From NCBI GenBank assembly GCA_947446625.1, contig CANFIE010000274.1, positions 1-5,717 on the forward strand: a DNA stretch of 5,717 nt, written 5' to 3'. Positions 1 to 5,717 of this stretch are shown one piece after another. This DNA comes from Acetobacteraceae bacterium (lineage in GTDB: Bacteria > Pseudomonadota > Alphaproteobacteria > Acetobacterales > Acetobacteraceae). How positions within the stretch are numbered: position 1 is the first letter of the stretch; each line of letters opens with the position of its first letter. Below the pieces are notes generated by a model. That model was not told where the DNA came from. It made no database searches and was given only the letters and a program-made list of their open reading frames with translations. The position numbers and the translations under genes are program-made.

Positions 1-1
1 C

Positions 2-484
2 TACCCGCTGCCGGAAGCCCAGCTGGACCGCTTTCTGCTGGAAGTGGAGGTGACCTACCCGGACGAGGCGGCCGAGCGCGCCATGCTGCTGGCCACCACC
101 GGCGCCCGCGAGGCCAAGGCCACCCCGGCCATGACGGCGGCGGAATTGGTGGCGGCGCAACAGCTTATCCGCCGCATGCCGGTGGGTGAGGCGGTGCTGG
201 AAGCCATCCTCAAGCTGGTGCGCGGCGCCCGGCCGGAAACCAGCGAGCTGGGCGTGGTGCGCGCCAACCTGGCCTGGGGCCCCGGCCCCCGTGCCGCACA
301 GGCGCTGATGCTGGCCACCCGCGCCCGCGCCGTGCTGGATGGCCGCCTGGCGCCGAGCGTGGAGGATGTGCTGGCCCTGGCCGAACCCGTGCTGCGCCAC
401 CGCATGGCGCTGACCTTCTCGGCCCGGGCCGAGGGCGTGACCCTGGCCGGGGTGATCCGCGCCCTGACGGCGGAGATTGCCTGA
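2..484 (+). CDS. MoxR-family AAA+ ATPase, C-terminal part (5' end outside window)
   Basis: This is the last 160 residues of a MoxR-family AAA+ ATPase, a cytoplasmic ATP-driven chaperone thought to remodel VWA-domain partners. The frame is open to the left edge and begins with YPLPEAQLDRF, the hallmark MoxR segment just after sensor 1; the Arg of LDRF is the probable arginine finger. The helical lid follows. It holds the sensor 2 motif WGPGPRA (Arg at residue 97 of the fragment, codon 290-292) in place of the more common GASPRA, then the family-typical EDVLALAEPVLRHRM. As I remember them, alphaproteobacterial homologues also use GPGPR, so this is probably a lineage variant. Walker A, Walker B and sensor 1 lie upstream and cannot be checked. 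About half of a usual 320-340 residue protein is present. A GTG at 44 is internal, not the start. The stop is 2 bases before the DUF58 gene, so the two are co-transcribed. Family call is firm; the substrate is inferred. Confidence 0.96.
   Translation, partial: YPLPEAQLDRFLLEVEVTYPDEAAERAMLLATTGAREAKATPAMTAAELVAAQQLIRRMPVGEAVLEAILKLVRGARPETSELGVVRANLAWGPGPRAAQALMLATRARAVLDGRLAPSVEDVLALAEPVLRHRMALTFSARAEGVTLAGVIRALTAEIA
472..475 (+). promoter_or_regulatory. Weak Shine-Dalgarno-like GGAG before the DUF58 gene
   Basis: GGAG lies inside the last codons of the ATPase gene, 11 bases before the ATG at 487. The spacing is longer than ideal, so translation probably depends partly on ribosomes finishing the upstream gene, which stops only 2 bases earlier. 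It supports the ATG at 487 as the start. Confidence 0.4.
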
Positions 485-486
485 GC

Positions 487-1362
487 ATGGCCCTGGCCGC
501 CGCCCCGCTTGATATGCTGCGCGCCGAGGCCCTTGGCGCCCGCCTGCCCCCGCTGGTGGTGCGGGCCGAGCGGGTGGCCGCCACGGTGATGCAGGGGGTG
601 CATGGGCGGCGGCGTTCCGGCCAGGGCGATGCCTTCTGGCAGTTCCGCCCGTTTCTGCAGGGCGATTCGGCGGCGCGGGTGGACTGGCGGCAGTCGGCCA
701 AGGGTGAGCGCCTGTTTGTGCGCGAGACCGAATGGGAGGCGGCGCAGACCGTGCTGGTGTGGCGCGATGCCTCGCCGAGCATGACCGCCGAAAAGCGCGA
801 GCGGGTGGAGTTGCTGCTGCTGGCGCTTTCCGCCCTGCTGCTGCGCGGCGGGGAAAGGGTGCGGCTGTTTGGCGACGCCACCGCGCCGCGCCGCAGCTTT
901 GCCGGCCGCACCGGCCTGCCCGCTTTGGCCCAGGCGCTGGCCCTGGCCGGCGGCACCCAGGGCCTGCCGCAGCCCGATGCCGCCCTGCCCCGGCATGGCC
1001 GCTGCGTGTTGTTCAGTGATTTCTACACCCCGGTGGAGGAAGTGCGCCGCGCCATGGCCGCCCTGGCCGGGCTGCCGCTGCGTGGCCACCTCGTGCAGGT
1101 GGTCACCCCCGGCGAGGAAGAACCCACCCTGCGCGGCCGCGTGCTGGTGCAGGGGCTGGAAGGCGAGGCCCCGGTGCTGGTGGCCAATGCCGAGCCGGTT
1201 TTCGGCGCCGGCAAGCCGTTCCGCCACTGGTTCGCCGAGCATCGCACCGGGCTGGCCGATGCCGCCCGCTCGGCCGGCTGGGGCTTTCTGGCGCATCGCA
1301 CCGACCGCCCGCCCGAGGCCGCGCTGCTGGCGCTGTACCAGGCGCTGGAGGCCGGGCGCTGA
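487..1362 (+). CDS. DUF58 protein with VWA-like MIDAS motif
   Basis: A 291-residue DUF58 protein, the usual neighbour and likely partner of MoxR ATPases; its biochemical role is unknown. The family signature lies at residues 56-84: FLQGDSAARVDWRQSAKGERLFVRETEWE-type sequence, with D60, the D66-W67-R68 triad and the R-L-F-V-R strand. It runs into a VWA-like fold with a DxSxS MIDAS motif, DASPS at 94-98, and a second acidic site at D178 in LFSDF, so divalent metal binding is plausible. The tail (about 246-289) carries the RHWFAEHRTGLADAARSAGWGF block that I associate with proteobacterial members. There is no signal peptide or convincing membrane helix; the Leu-rich stretch at 109-119 is an amphipathic helix of the fold. 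It should be cytoplasmic, with MoxR. The ATG at 487 leaves a 2-base gap after the ATPase stop, and the N-terminus reads naturally from it. The stop overlaps the next ATG by one base. Confidence 0.95.
   Translation: MALAAAPLDMLRAEALGARLPPLVVRAERVAATVMQGVHGRRRSGQGDAFWQFRPFLQGDSAARVDWRQSAKGERLFVRETEWEAAQTVLVWRDASPSMTAEKRERVELLLLALSALLLRGGERVRLFGDATAPRRSFAGRTGLPALAQALALAGGTQGLPQPDAALPRHGRCVLFSDFYTPVEEVRRAMAALAGLPLRGHLVQVVTPGEEEPTLRGRVLVQGLEGEAPVLVANAEPVFGAGKPFRHWFAEHRTGLADAARSAGWGFLAHRTDRPPEAALLALYQALEAGR
1347..1351 (+). promoter_or_regulatory. Shine-Dalgarno GGAGG before the BatA/DUF4159 gene
   Basis: GGAGG sits in the final codons of the DUF58 gene, 10 bases before the ATG at 1362. Together with the TGATG stop-start overlap it fixes the start of the 902-residue protein and implies coupled translation. 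Confidence 0.55.
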
Positions 1363-4070
1363 TGCTGACCCTGGGAGGCCTGGGCTTCGCCGCCCCCTGG
1401 CTGTTGCTGGCCCTGCCGGCGCTGCCAGTGCTGTACTGGCTGCTGCGCGTGGCGCCGCCGGCACCCAAAACGGTCAGCTTCGCGCCCATCTTTTTGTTGC
1501 GGCTGCTGCCGCCGCTGCCTGAAACCCCGGCCCATACCCCCTGGTGGCTGCTGCTCATCCGCCTGCTGGCCGCCGCGCTGATTATTCTGGGCCTGGCCCG
1601 GCCGGTGCTGGGGCCGGGCGGCGCCGGGGCCGCTGGCGGCACGCTGCTGCTGGTGCTGGATGATGGCTGGGCCAGCGCCGCCGACTGGCCCAATCGCATG
1701 GCGGCGCTGGATGCCGCGCTGCGCCGTGCCGGCCGCGCCGAAACCCCCACCGCCCTGCTGACCACCGCCCCCGGCCTGGGCGCCGAGCCGCCCCGCGTGG
1801 TGGGGCCGATGCCCGCCGCCGACATGGCCGTGCGCCTGGCCGCGCTGCGCCCCAAGCCCTGGGCGCCGGACCGCGCCGCCGCCGTGGCCGCCTTCGGCAC
1901 ATGGCGCGCCGCCAATACGGGCGGGCTGGAAACCCTGCTGGTGAGTGACGCCCTGAGCCACGGCGCCCCGGATTCCCTGGCGGAAACCCTGGCCGCCGCC
2001 GGCCCGCTGACCCTGGCGCGGGAGGAAACGCAGCCGGTGCGCCTGCTGGCCCCGGCCCAGGCCGAACCAGACCGCCTGCGCCTGAGCGTGCAGCAGGTGC
2101 CGCAGCCCCGCGCCGGGGAGGCCGTGGTGCTGGCCCGCACCGCCGATGGCCGCGCCCTGGCCCGCGCCGTGGTGCCGCTGCCTGCCGGCGCCGCGCTCGG
2201 CGAGGCCGCGCTGGAATTGCCGGTGGAGATTCGCAACCAGGTGGTGCGGCTGGAGTTGGATGGCGTGCCGAGTGCCGGCGCCGTGCAATTGCTGGATGAA
2301 CGCTTCCGCCGCCGCCCCATGGGCCTGCTGCCGGGCTGCGAGGAAGCCGCCGATGCACCGCTGATTGGCGACCTGTTTTATTGGTCGCGCGCCCTGCAAC
2401 CCTATGCCGAGCTGCGCCGCGGCACCGCCGAGCAATTGCTGGCCCGCCCCATTGCCGTGCTGGCCCTGGCCGACCGCCCGGTGGCCGAGGGTGCCGAGTT
2501 GGCGGCGCTGACCCGCTGGGTGGAAGCCGGCGGCACGCTGCTGCGCTTCGCCGGCCCGCGCGTGGCGGAAAAGCCGGACAGCCTGCTGCCCGTGCCGCTG
2601 CGCGCCGAGCGCCAGTTGGGCGGCGCACTGTCCTGGGAGCAACCGCAGCGGCTGGCGCCCTTCCCGGTCACCTCGCCCTTTGCCGGGCTGGCGGTGCCGG
2701 AGGAAGTGACGGTGGAACGCCAGGTGCTGGCCGAGCCGATTCCCCGCCTGGGTGAGCGCACCTGGGCCCGGCTGGCCGATGGCACCCCGCTGGTAACCGC
2801 CGAGGCGCGGGGTGCCGGCCGGGTGGTGCTGTTCCACGTAACCGCCACGGCGGATTGGTCCAACCTGCCGCTCTCAGGGCTGTTCGTGCAGATGCTGCGG
2901 CGGATTGTGGCGCTTTCCGCCGGCGTGACCGGCGCCGAGGGCGAGTTGCCGCTGGCCCCGCTGGAAAGCCTGGACGGTTTTGGCCGCCTGGGCACCCCGC
3001 CGCCCGCCGCCACGCCGCTGGCCCCGGCCGAGTTGGCCAATGCCGCCCCCGGCCCGCGCCATCCGCCGGGTTGGTATGGCAGCCCAGGGGAAGGCAGCTT
3101 CCGCCGCGCCCTGAACCTGGGTGGCACCCTGCCGCCACCGCAGGCCGCCCCTGCCCCGCCGGCTGGCGCCCGTTTGCTCAGCCTGGGCGGCGTGCCGGCC
3201 GAGCAGGATCTTGGCCCCTGGCTGCTGGCTCTCGCCTTTGCCCTGCTGGGGCTGGACCTGCTGCTGGCGCTGCGCCTGCGCGGGCTGCTGGGCCTGCGCC
3301 GTGCCGCCACCGCCGCGCTGCTGCTGGCTCTGGCCGCCGGCCCTGCCCTGGCACAGCCAGCGCCGGATGCCTCGCCCGCACTGGCCACGCGGCTGGCCTT
3401 TGTGGCCACCGGGGATTCGGCGCTGGACGACATTCAGCGCGCCGGGCTGCTGGGGCTTTCGGAATACGTCAACCGCCGCACCAACGCCGCCCTGGCGGAA
3501 CCGGTGGTGGTGCAGCCCGGCATCAGCGACCTCAGCTTTTTTCCGCTGCTGTACTGGGTGGTTACGCCGGACGCACCGCAGCCCGATGCCGCCGCCGTGG
3601 CCGCGCTGAACGGCTTCATGCGGCAGGGCGGCATTATACTTTTTGATACCCGCGACGAGGGGTCTGGCGAGGGCTTTTCCCCGGGCGCTCGGGCGACGCT
3701 GCGCCGGGTGACTCGGGATTTGGCCATTCCGCCCCTGGCGCTGATTGCCGAGGACCATGTGCTGCGCCGGGCCTTCTACCTGCTGCCGGAACTGCCGGGT
3801 CGCTTCGCCGGCGGCCAGGTTTGGGTGGCGCGGGAGCAGGACCGGGCGAATGACAGCGTCTCGCCGGTGATCATCGGCGGGCATGACTGGGCGGCGGCCT
3901 GGGCGGTGGATGCGGCGGGCAACAACCCCTACGCCACCACCCCCGGCGGCACTCGGCAGCGCACCCTGGCCTATCGTTTCGGCGTTAATCTGGTGATGTA
4001 CGCGCTGACCGGCAACTACAAGGGCGACCAGGTGCACGTGCCGCAAATTCTGGAAAGGCTGGGCAACTGA
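1362..4070 (+). CDS. BatA-type N-terminal / DUF4159 fusion membrane protein
   Basis: A 902-residue inner-membrane protein, the third member of the MoxR-DUF58 operon; exact function unknown. Residues 1-83 match the aerotolerance-regulator (BatA) N-terminal module: helix 8-28, a basic loop, helix 60-83. Residues 93-200 look like a VWA fold whose MIDAS is degenerate: D100 remains, but the two Ser positions are G102 and A104; a later D196 in LLVSDAL is kept. Residues about 310-515 resemble a class I amidotransferase-like fold (ALTRWVEAGGTLLRFAG at 382-398, GAGRVVLFHV at 484-493) without a nucleophilic Cys; the only Cys is 325. A Pro/Ala linker (545-610), helix 617-640, a short basic loop and helix 648-664 follow. 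Residues about 676-890 are DUF4159, with GGIILFDTRD at 756-765. The positive-inside rule puts the VWA-like, amidotransferase-like and DUF4159 parts in the periplasm. The start fits the TGATG overlap and GGAGG at 1347. The length is normal for alphaproteobacterial fusions as I recall them. Confidence 0.93.
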   Translation: MLTLGGLGFAAPWLLLALPALPVLYWLLRVAPPAPKTVSFAPIFLLRLLPPLPETPAHTPWWLLLIRLLAAALIILGLARPVLGPGGAGAAGGTLLLVLDDGWASAADWPNRMAALDAALRRAGRAETPTALLTTAPGLGAEPPRVVGPMPAADMAVRLAALRPKPWAPDRAAAVAAFGTWRAANTGGLETLLVSDALSHGAPDSLAETLAAAGPLTLAREETQPVRLLAPAQAEPDRLRLSVQQVPQPRAGEAVVLARTADGRALARAVVPLPAGAALGEAALELPVEIRNQVVRLELDGVPSAGAVQLLDERFRRRPMGLLPGCEEAADAPLIGDLFYWSRALQPYAELRRGTAEQLLARPIAVLALADRPVAEGAELAALTRWVEAGGTLLRFAGPRVAEKPDSLLPVPLRAERQLGGALSWEQPQRLAPFPVTSPFAGLAVPEEVTVERQVLAEPIPRLGERTWARLADGTPLVTAEARGAGRVVLFHVTATADWSNLPLSGLFVQMLRRIVALSAGVTGAEGELPLAPLESLDGFGRLGTPPPAATPLAPAELANAAPGPRHPPGWYGSPGEGSFRRALNLGGTLPPPQAAPAPPAGARLLSLGGVPAEQDLGPWLLALAFALLGLDLLLALRLRGLLGLRRAATAALLLALAAGPALAQPAPDASPALATRLAFVATGDSALDDIQRAGLLGLSEYVNRRTNAALAEPVVVQPGISDLSFFPLLYWVVTPDAPQPDAAAVAALNGFMRQGGIILFDTRDEGSGEGFSPGARATLRRVTRDLAIPPLALIAEDHVLRRAFYLLPELPGRFAGGQVWVAREQDRANDSVSPVIIGGHDWAAAWAVDAAGNNPYATTPGGTRQRTLAYRFGVNLVMYALTGNYKGDQVHVPQILERLGN
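4052..4058 (+). promoter_or_regulatory. Weak Shine-Dalgarno-like GGAAAGG before the fourth gene
   Basis: A purine run, GGAAAGG, ends 11 bases before the ATG at 4070, within the last codons of the DUF4159 protein. It is a poor match to the consensus, so start-up at the TGATG overlap probably relies on terminating ribosomes from the gene before. Confidence 0.4.
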
Positions 4071-5717
4071 TGCAGCAGACCTTGGCCGGCATCGACTTCG
4101 CCCCCGCTTTGCCCTGGTGGCTGCTGGGCGCGCTGGGCGCGCTGGCGCTGCTGGCCCTGGCGCCGGCCTTCTGGCGCCGGGCACGCGGTGCGCCGCTGCG
4201 GCTGCTGGGCTTTGCGCTGCTGCTGCTGGCCCTGGCCAATCCCCGGCTGGTGGAGGAAACCCGCGAAACCCGGCCGGATATCGCCGTGCTGCTGGTGGAC
4301 CGCAGCGACAGCGCCACCCTCGGCCCCCGCGCCGCGCAGATAGAGGCCGCCCGGCAGCAGTTGGAGGCCCGGCTGGGCCGCCTGCCGGACCTTGAATTCC
4401 GCACCGTGGAAGTGCCCGAGGCCGGCACCCGCGGCACCCAGCTTTTCGCCGCGCTGAACCAGGCGCTGGCAGAAATTCCGCGCAACCGGCTGGCTGGCGT
4501 GCTGGCGCTGACCGACGGCCAGGTGCACGACGTACCGGTGCCGCCCACGCTGGAAGCGCCCTTCCACGCCCTGCTACCCGGCCGCGCCGGAGAGGTGGAC
4601 CGCCGGCTGCGCGTCATCGAGGCACCAGGCTTTGGCATTGTCGGCCGCTCGGTGGAGTTGCGCATTGCGGTGGATGACCTGGGCGCCCCGCCCGGCAGCA
4701 GCGGCACCGCCCGGCTGACGGTGCGGCGCGATGGCGGCCAGCCGGTAACCCAGCCGGTGCCGGTGGGGCGCGAACAGACCCTGACCATCCCCATCGAGCG
4801 CGGCGGCCCGAGCGTGATTGAGCTGTACGCCGAACCTCGCCCGGGTCCCGCCGGGGACCGGCAAAACGGTGAGGTGAGCGACCTGAACAACCGTGTGGTT
4901 GTAACGGTGATGGGCGTGCGCGACCGGCTGCGCGTGCTGCTGGTTTCGGGCGAGCCGCATGCCGGCGAACGCACCTGGCGCCGGCTGCTGAAGGCCGACC
5001 CCGGGGTGGACCTGGTGCACTTCACCATTCTGCGCCCGCCCGAGAAGGACGACCTGACGCCCTTGAACGAGCTGGCGCTGATCGCCTTTCCGGTGCGGGA
5101 GCTGTTCCAGCAGAAGCTGCGCGAATTCGACCTCATCGTGTTCGACCGCTTCGCCAACCGGGGCATTCTGCCGCCGGCCTATCTGCGCAACCTGGCTGAT
5201 TACGTGCGCGGCGGCGGCGCCATGTTCCTCTCGGTGGGGCCGGAGTTCAGCGGCGCTGCCTCGCTGGCTGCTACCGCGCTGGGGCAGGTGCTGCCGGCCC
5301 GGCCGGTGGGCGGCCAGCGCAATGGCACGCAGGAAGGCCCGTTCCGCCCGCAGGTTTCCCCGGAAGGCGCCCGCCACCCGGTGACCGAAGGGCTGACCGG
5401 CGCCAACCCCGATGCCACCACCGCCGCCAGCTGGGGCCGTTGGTACCGGAGCATCCGTGCCGAGCCACGCGGTGGCGTGACCGTGATGCAGACGCCCGAT
5501 GGCGCCCCCCTGCTGCAACTGGACCGCGTGGGCGAAGGCCGCGTGGCGCTGCTGCTGAGCGACCAGATCTGGCTGTGGAGCCGTGGCCATGACGGCGGCG
5601 GTCCGCAGGCCGAGTTGCTGCGCCGCGCCGCTCATTGGCTGATGAAGGAGCCGGAGCTGGAGGAGGAGGATATCTCCGCCCGTATTGAGCTGGGCCGGCT
5701 GCACGTGGCCCGCCGCA
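4070..5717 (+). CDS. VWA-like / putative glutamine amidotransferase-like membrane protein (3' end outside window)
   Basis: The first 549 residues of an inner-membrane protein; no stop occurs before the right edge. Two helices (about 15-34 and 42-58) flank a basic loop RRARG, which places what follows in the periplasm. A VWA-like domain spans about 70-170 with all five MIDAS positions visible: D77, S79, S81 in DRSDS, T123 in RGTQL and D149 in LTDG. A beta-rich segment (about 180-285) ends in SDLNNRVVV, as in Ig-like domains. Residues 286-530 resemble the GATase1-like family (PF07090): RVLLVSGEPHAGERTWR, FDLIVFDRF, YVRGGGAMFLSVGPEF, and RVALLLSDQIWLWSRGHDGGG. No Cys occurs anywhere in the visible part, so glutaminase chemistry is unlikely despite the usual name. 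Homologues are about 680-700 residues by memory, so some 130-150 residues, probably with a last membrane helix, are missing. It starts at the ATG overlapping the previous stop by one base. It is the expected fourth gene of this operon. Confidence 0.92.
   Translation, partial: MQQTLAGIDFAPALPWWLLGALGALALLALAPAFWRRARGAPLRLLGFALLLLALANPRLVEETRETRPDIAVLLVDRSDSATLGPRAAQIEAARQQLEARLGRLPDLEFRTVEVPEAGTRGTQLFAALNQALAEIPRNRLAGVLALTDGQVHDVPVPPTLEAPFHALLPGRAGEVDRRLRVIEAPGFGIVGRSVELRIAVDDLGAPPGSSGTARLTVRRDGGQPVTQPVPVGREQTLTIPIERGGPSVIELYAEPRPGPAGDRQNGEVSDLNNRVVVTVMGVRDRLRVLLVSGEPHAGERTWRRLLKADPGVDLVHFTILRPPEKDDLTPLNELALIAFPVRELFQQKLREFDLIVFDRFANRGILPPAYLRNLADYVRGGGAMFLSVGPEFSGAASLAATALGQVLPARPVGGQRNGTQEGPFRPQVSPEGARHPVTEGLTGANPDATTAASWGRWYRSIRAEPRGGVTVMQTPDGAPLLQLDRVGEGRVALLLSDQIWLWSRGHDGGGPQAELLRRAAHWLMKEPELEEEDISARIELGRLHVARR

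Noticed and set aside
44..46. GTG as a start codon for a short 146-residue protein
   Set aside because: The frame stays open to the left edge, and the residues before it (YPLPEAQLDRF) are a conserved MoxR block, so this is an internal valine.
55..1464. Long antisense open frame (469 codons) over the ATPase and DUF58 genes
   Set aside because: It reads as Gln/Gly/His/Arg-rich low complexity, which is what reverse-complemented CTG, GCC and GTG codons give in GC-rich DNA. It has no domain motif, and the + strand carries clear families.
1023..2837. Long antisense open frame (604 codons) over the DUF58 and BatA/DUF4159 genes
   Set aside because: Same Gln/Gly/His-rich shadow composition; stop codons are rare in all frames of such GC-rich DNA. 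The overlapping + strand proteins have recognisable motifs throughout.
3635..3640. TATACT as a -10 promoter element for the downstream gene
   Set aside because: No reasonable -35 match sits 16-18 bases upstream, and the bases encode a conserved strand of the DUF4159 domain more than 400 bases before the next start.
4841..4860. Hairpin GGTCCC/GGGACC as a possible terminator
   Set aside because: It has 6-base arms with a 4-base loop but no T run after it, and lies inside the coding region for a linker in the fourth protein. Such palindromes are expected by chance at this GC content.
2874..5704. Antisense open frames of 376-436 codons over the last two genes
   Set aside because: They mirror the codon structure of the + strand genes, lack recognisable domains, and have no independent promoter or ribosome-binding signal that I can see.
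1..5717. Possible defence, mobile or CRISPR-type system
   Set aside because: Although MoxR-VWA pairs occur in some defence and ternary-type systems, the DUF58, BatA/DUF4159 and GATase-like partners match the chromosomal envelope operon. There are no direct repeats, integrase, transposase or effector genes, and composition is uniform.

Overview
The window is a very GC-rich (about 70%), gap-free stretch of four co-directional genes on the + strand, with no room for internal promoters or terminators. Base composition, codon use and the wording of the conserved blocks point to an alphaproteobacterium, probably of the Acetobacteraceae/Rhodospirillales type. That placement is an inference from composition and remembered homologues, not from a search.

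Layout: (1) the C-terminal part of a MoxR-family AAA+ ATPase, cut by the left edge (to 484); (2) a 291-residue soluble DUF58 protein with a von Willebrand factor A (VWA)-like MIDAS motif (487-1362); (3) a 902-residue membrane protein with a BatA-type N-terminus, a degenerate VWA-like region, an amidotransferase-like region and a C-terminal DUF4159 domain (1362-4070); (4) a membrane protein with two N-terminal helices, an intact VWA MIDAS motif and a putative amidotransferase-like (GATase1-like) domain, cut by the right edge (4070 to the end). The junctions are a 2-base gap and two 1-base TGATG overlaps, so this is one transcription unit with probable translational coupling.

How the parts fit: MoxR ATPases are thought to act as chaperones on VWA-domain partners encoded beside them. 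Here the ATPase and DUF58 protein look cytoplasmic. The two membrane proteins appear to hold most of their mass in the periplasm. From memory, the same four-gene order occurs in Rhizobium leguminosarum (RL3499-RL3502), where mutants have defects in cell shape and envelope integrity, so an envelope role is the best working guess. The biochemical activity of the last three proteins is not established.

This is therefore a known but poorly understood conserved operon, not a new system. The points worth a second look are the uneven retention of MIDAS residues among the three partners, a signal-peptide-like segment buried at the DUF4159 fusion joint, the shared architecture of the two membrane proteins, and a topology that puts the ATPase across the membrane from its likely partners. 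No RNA genes, mobile elements, CRISPR arrays or convincing terminators were seen.
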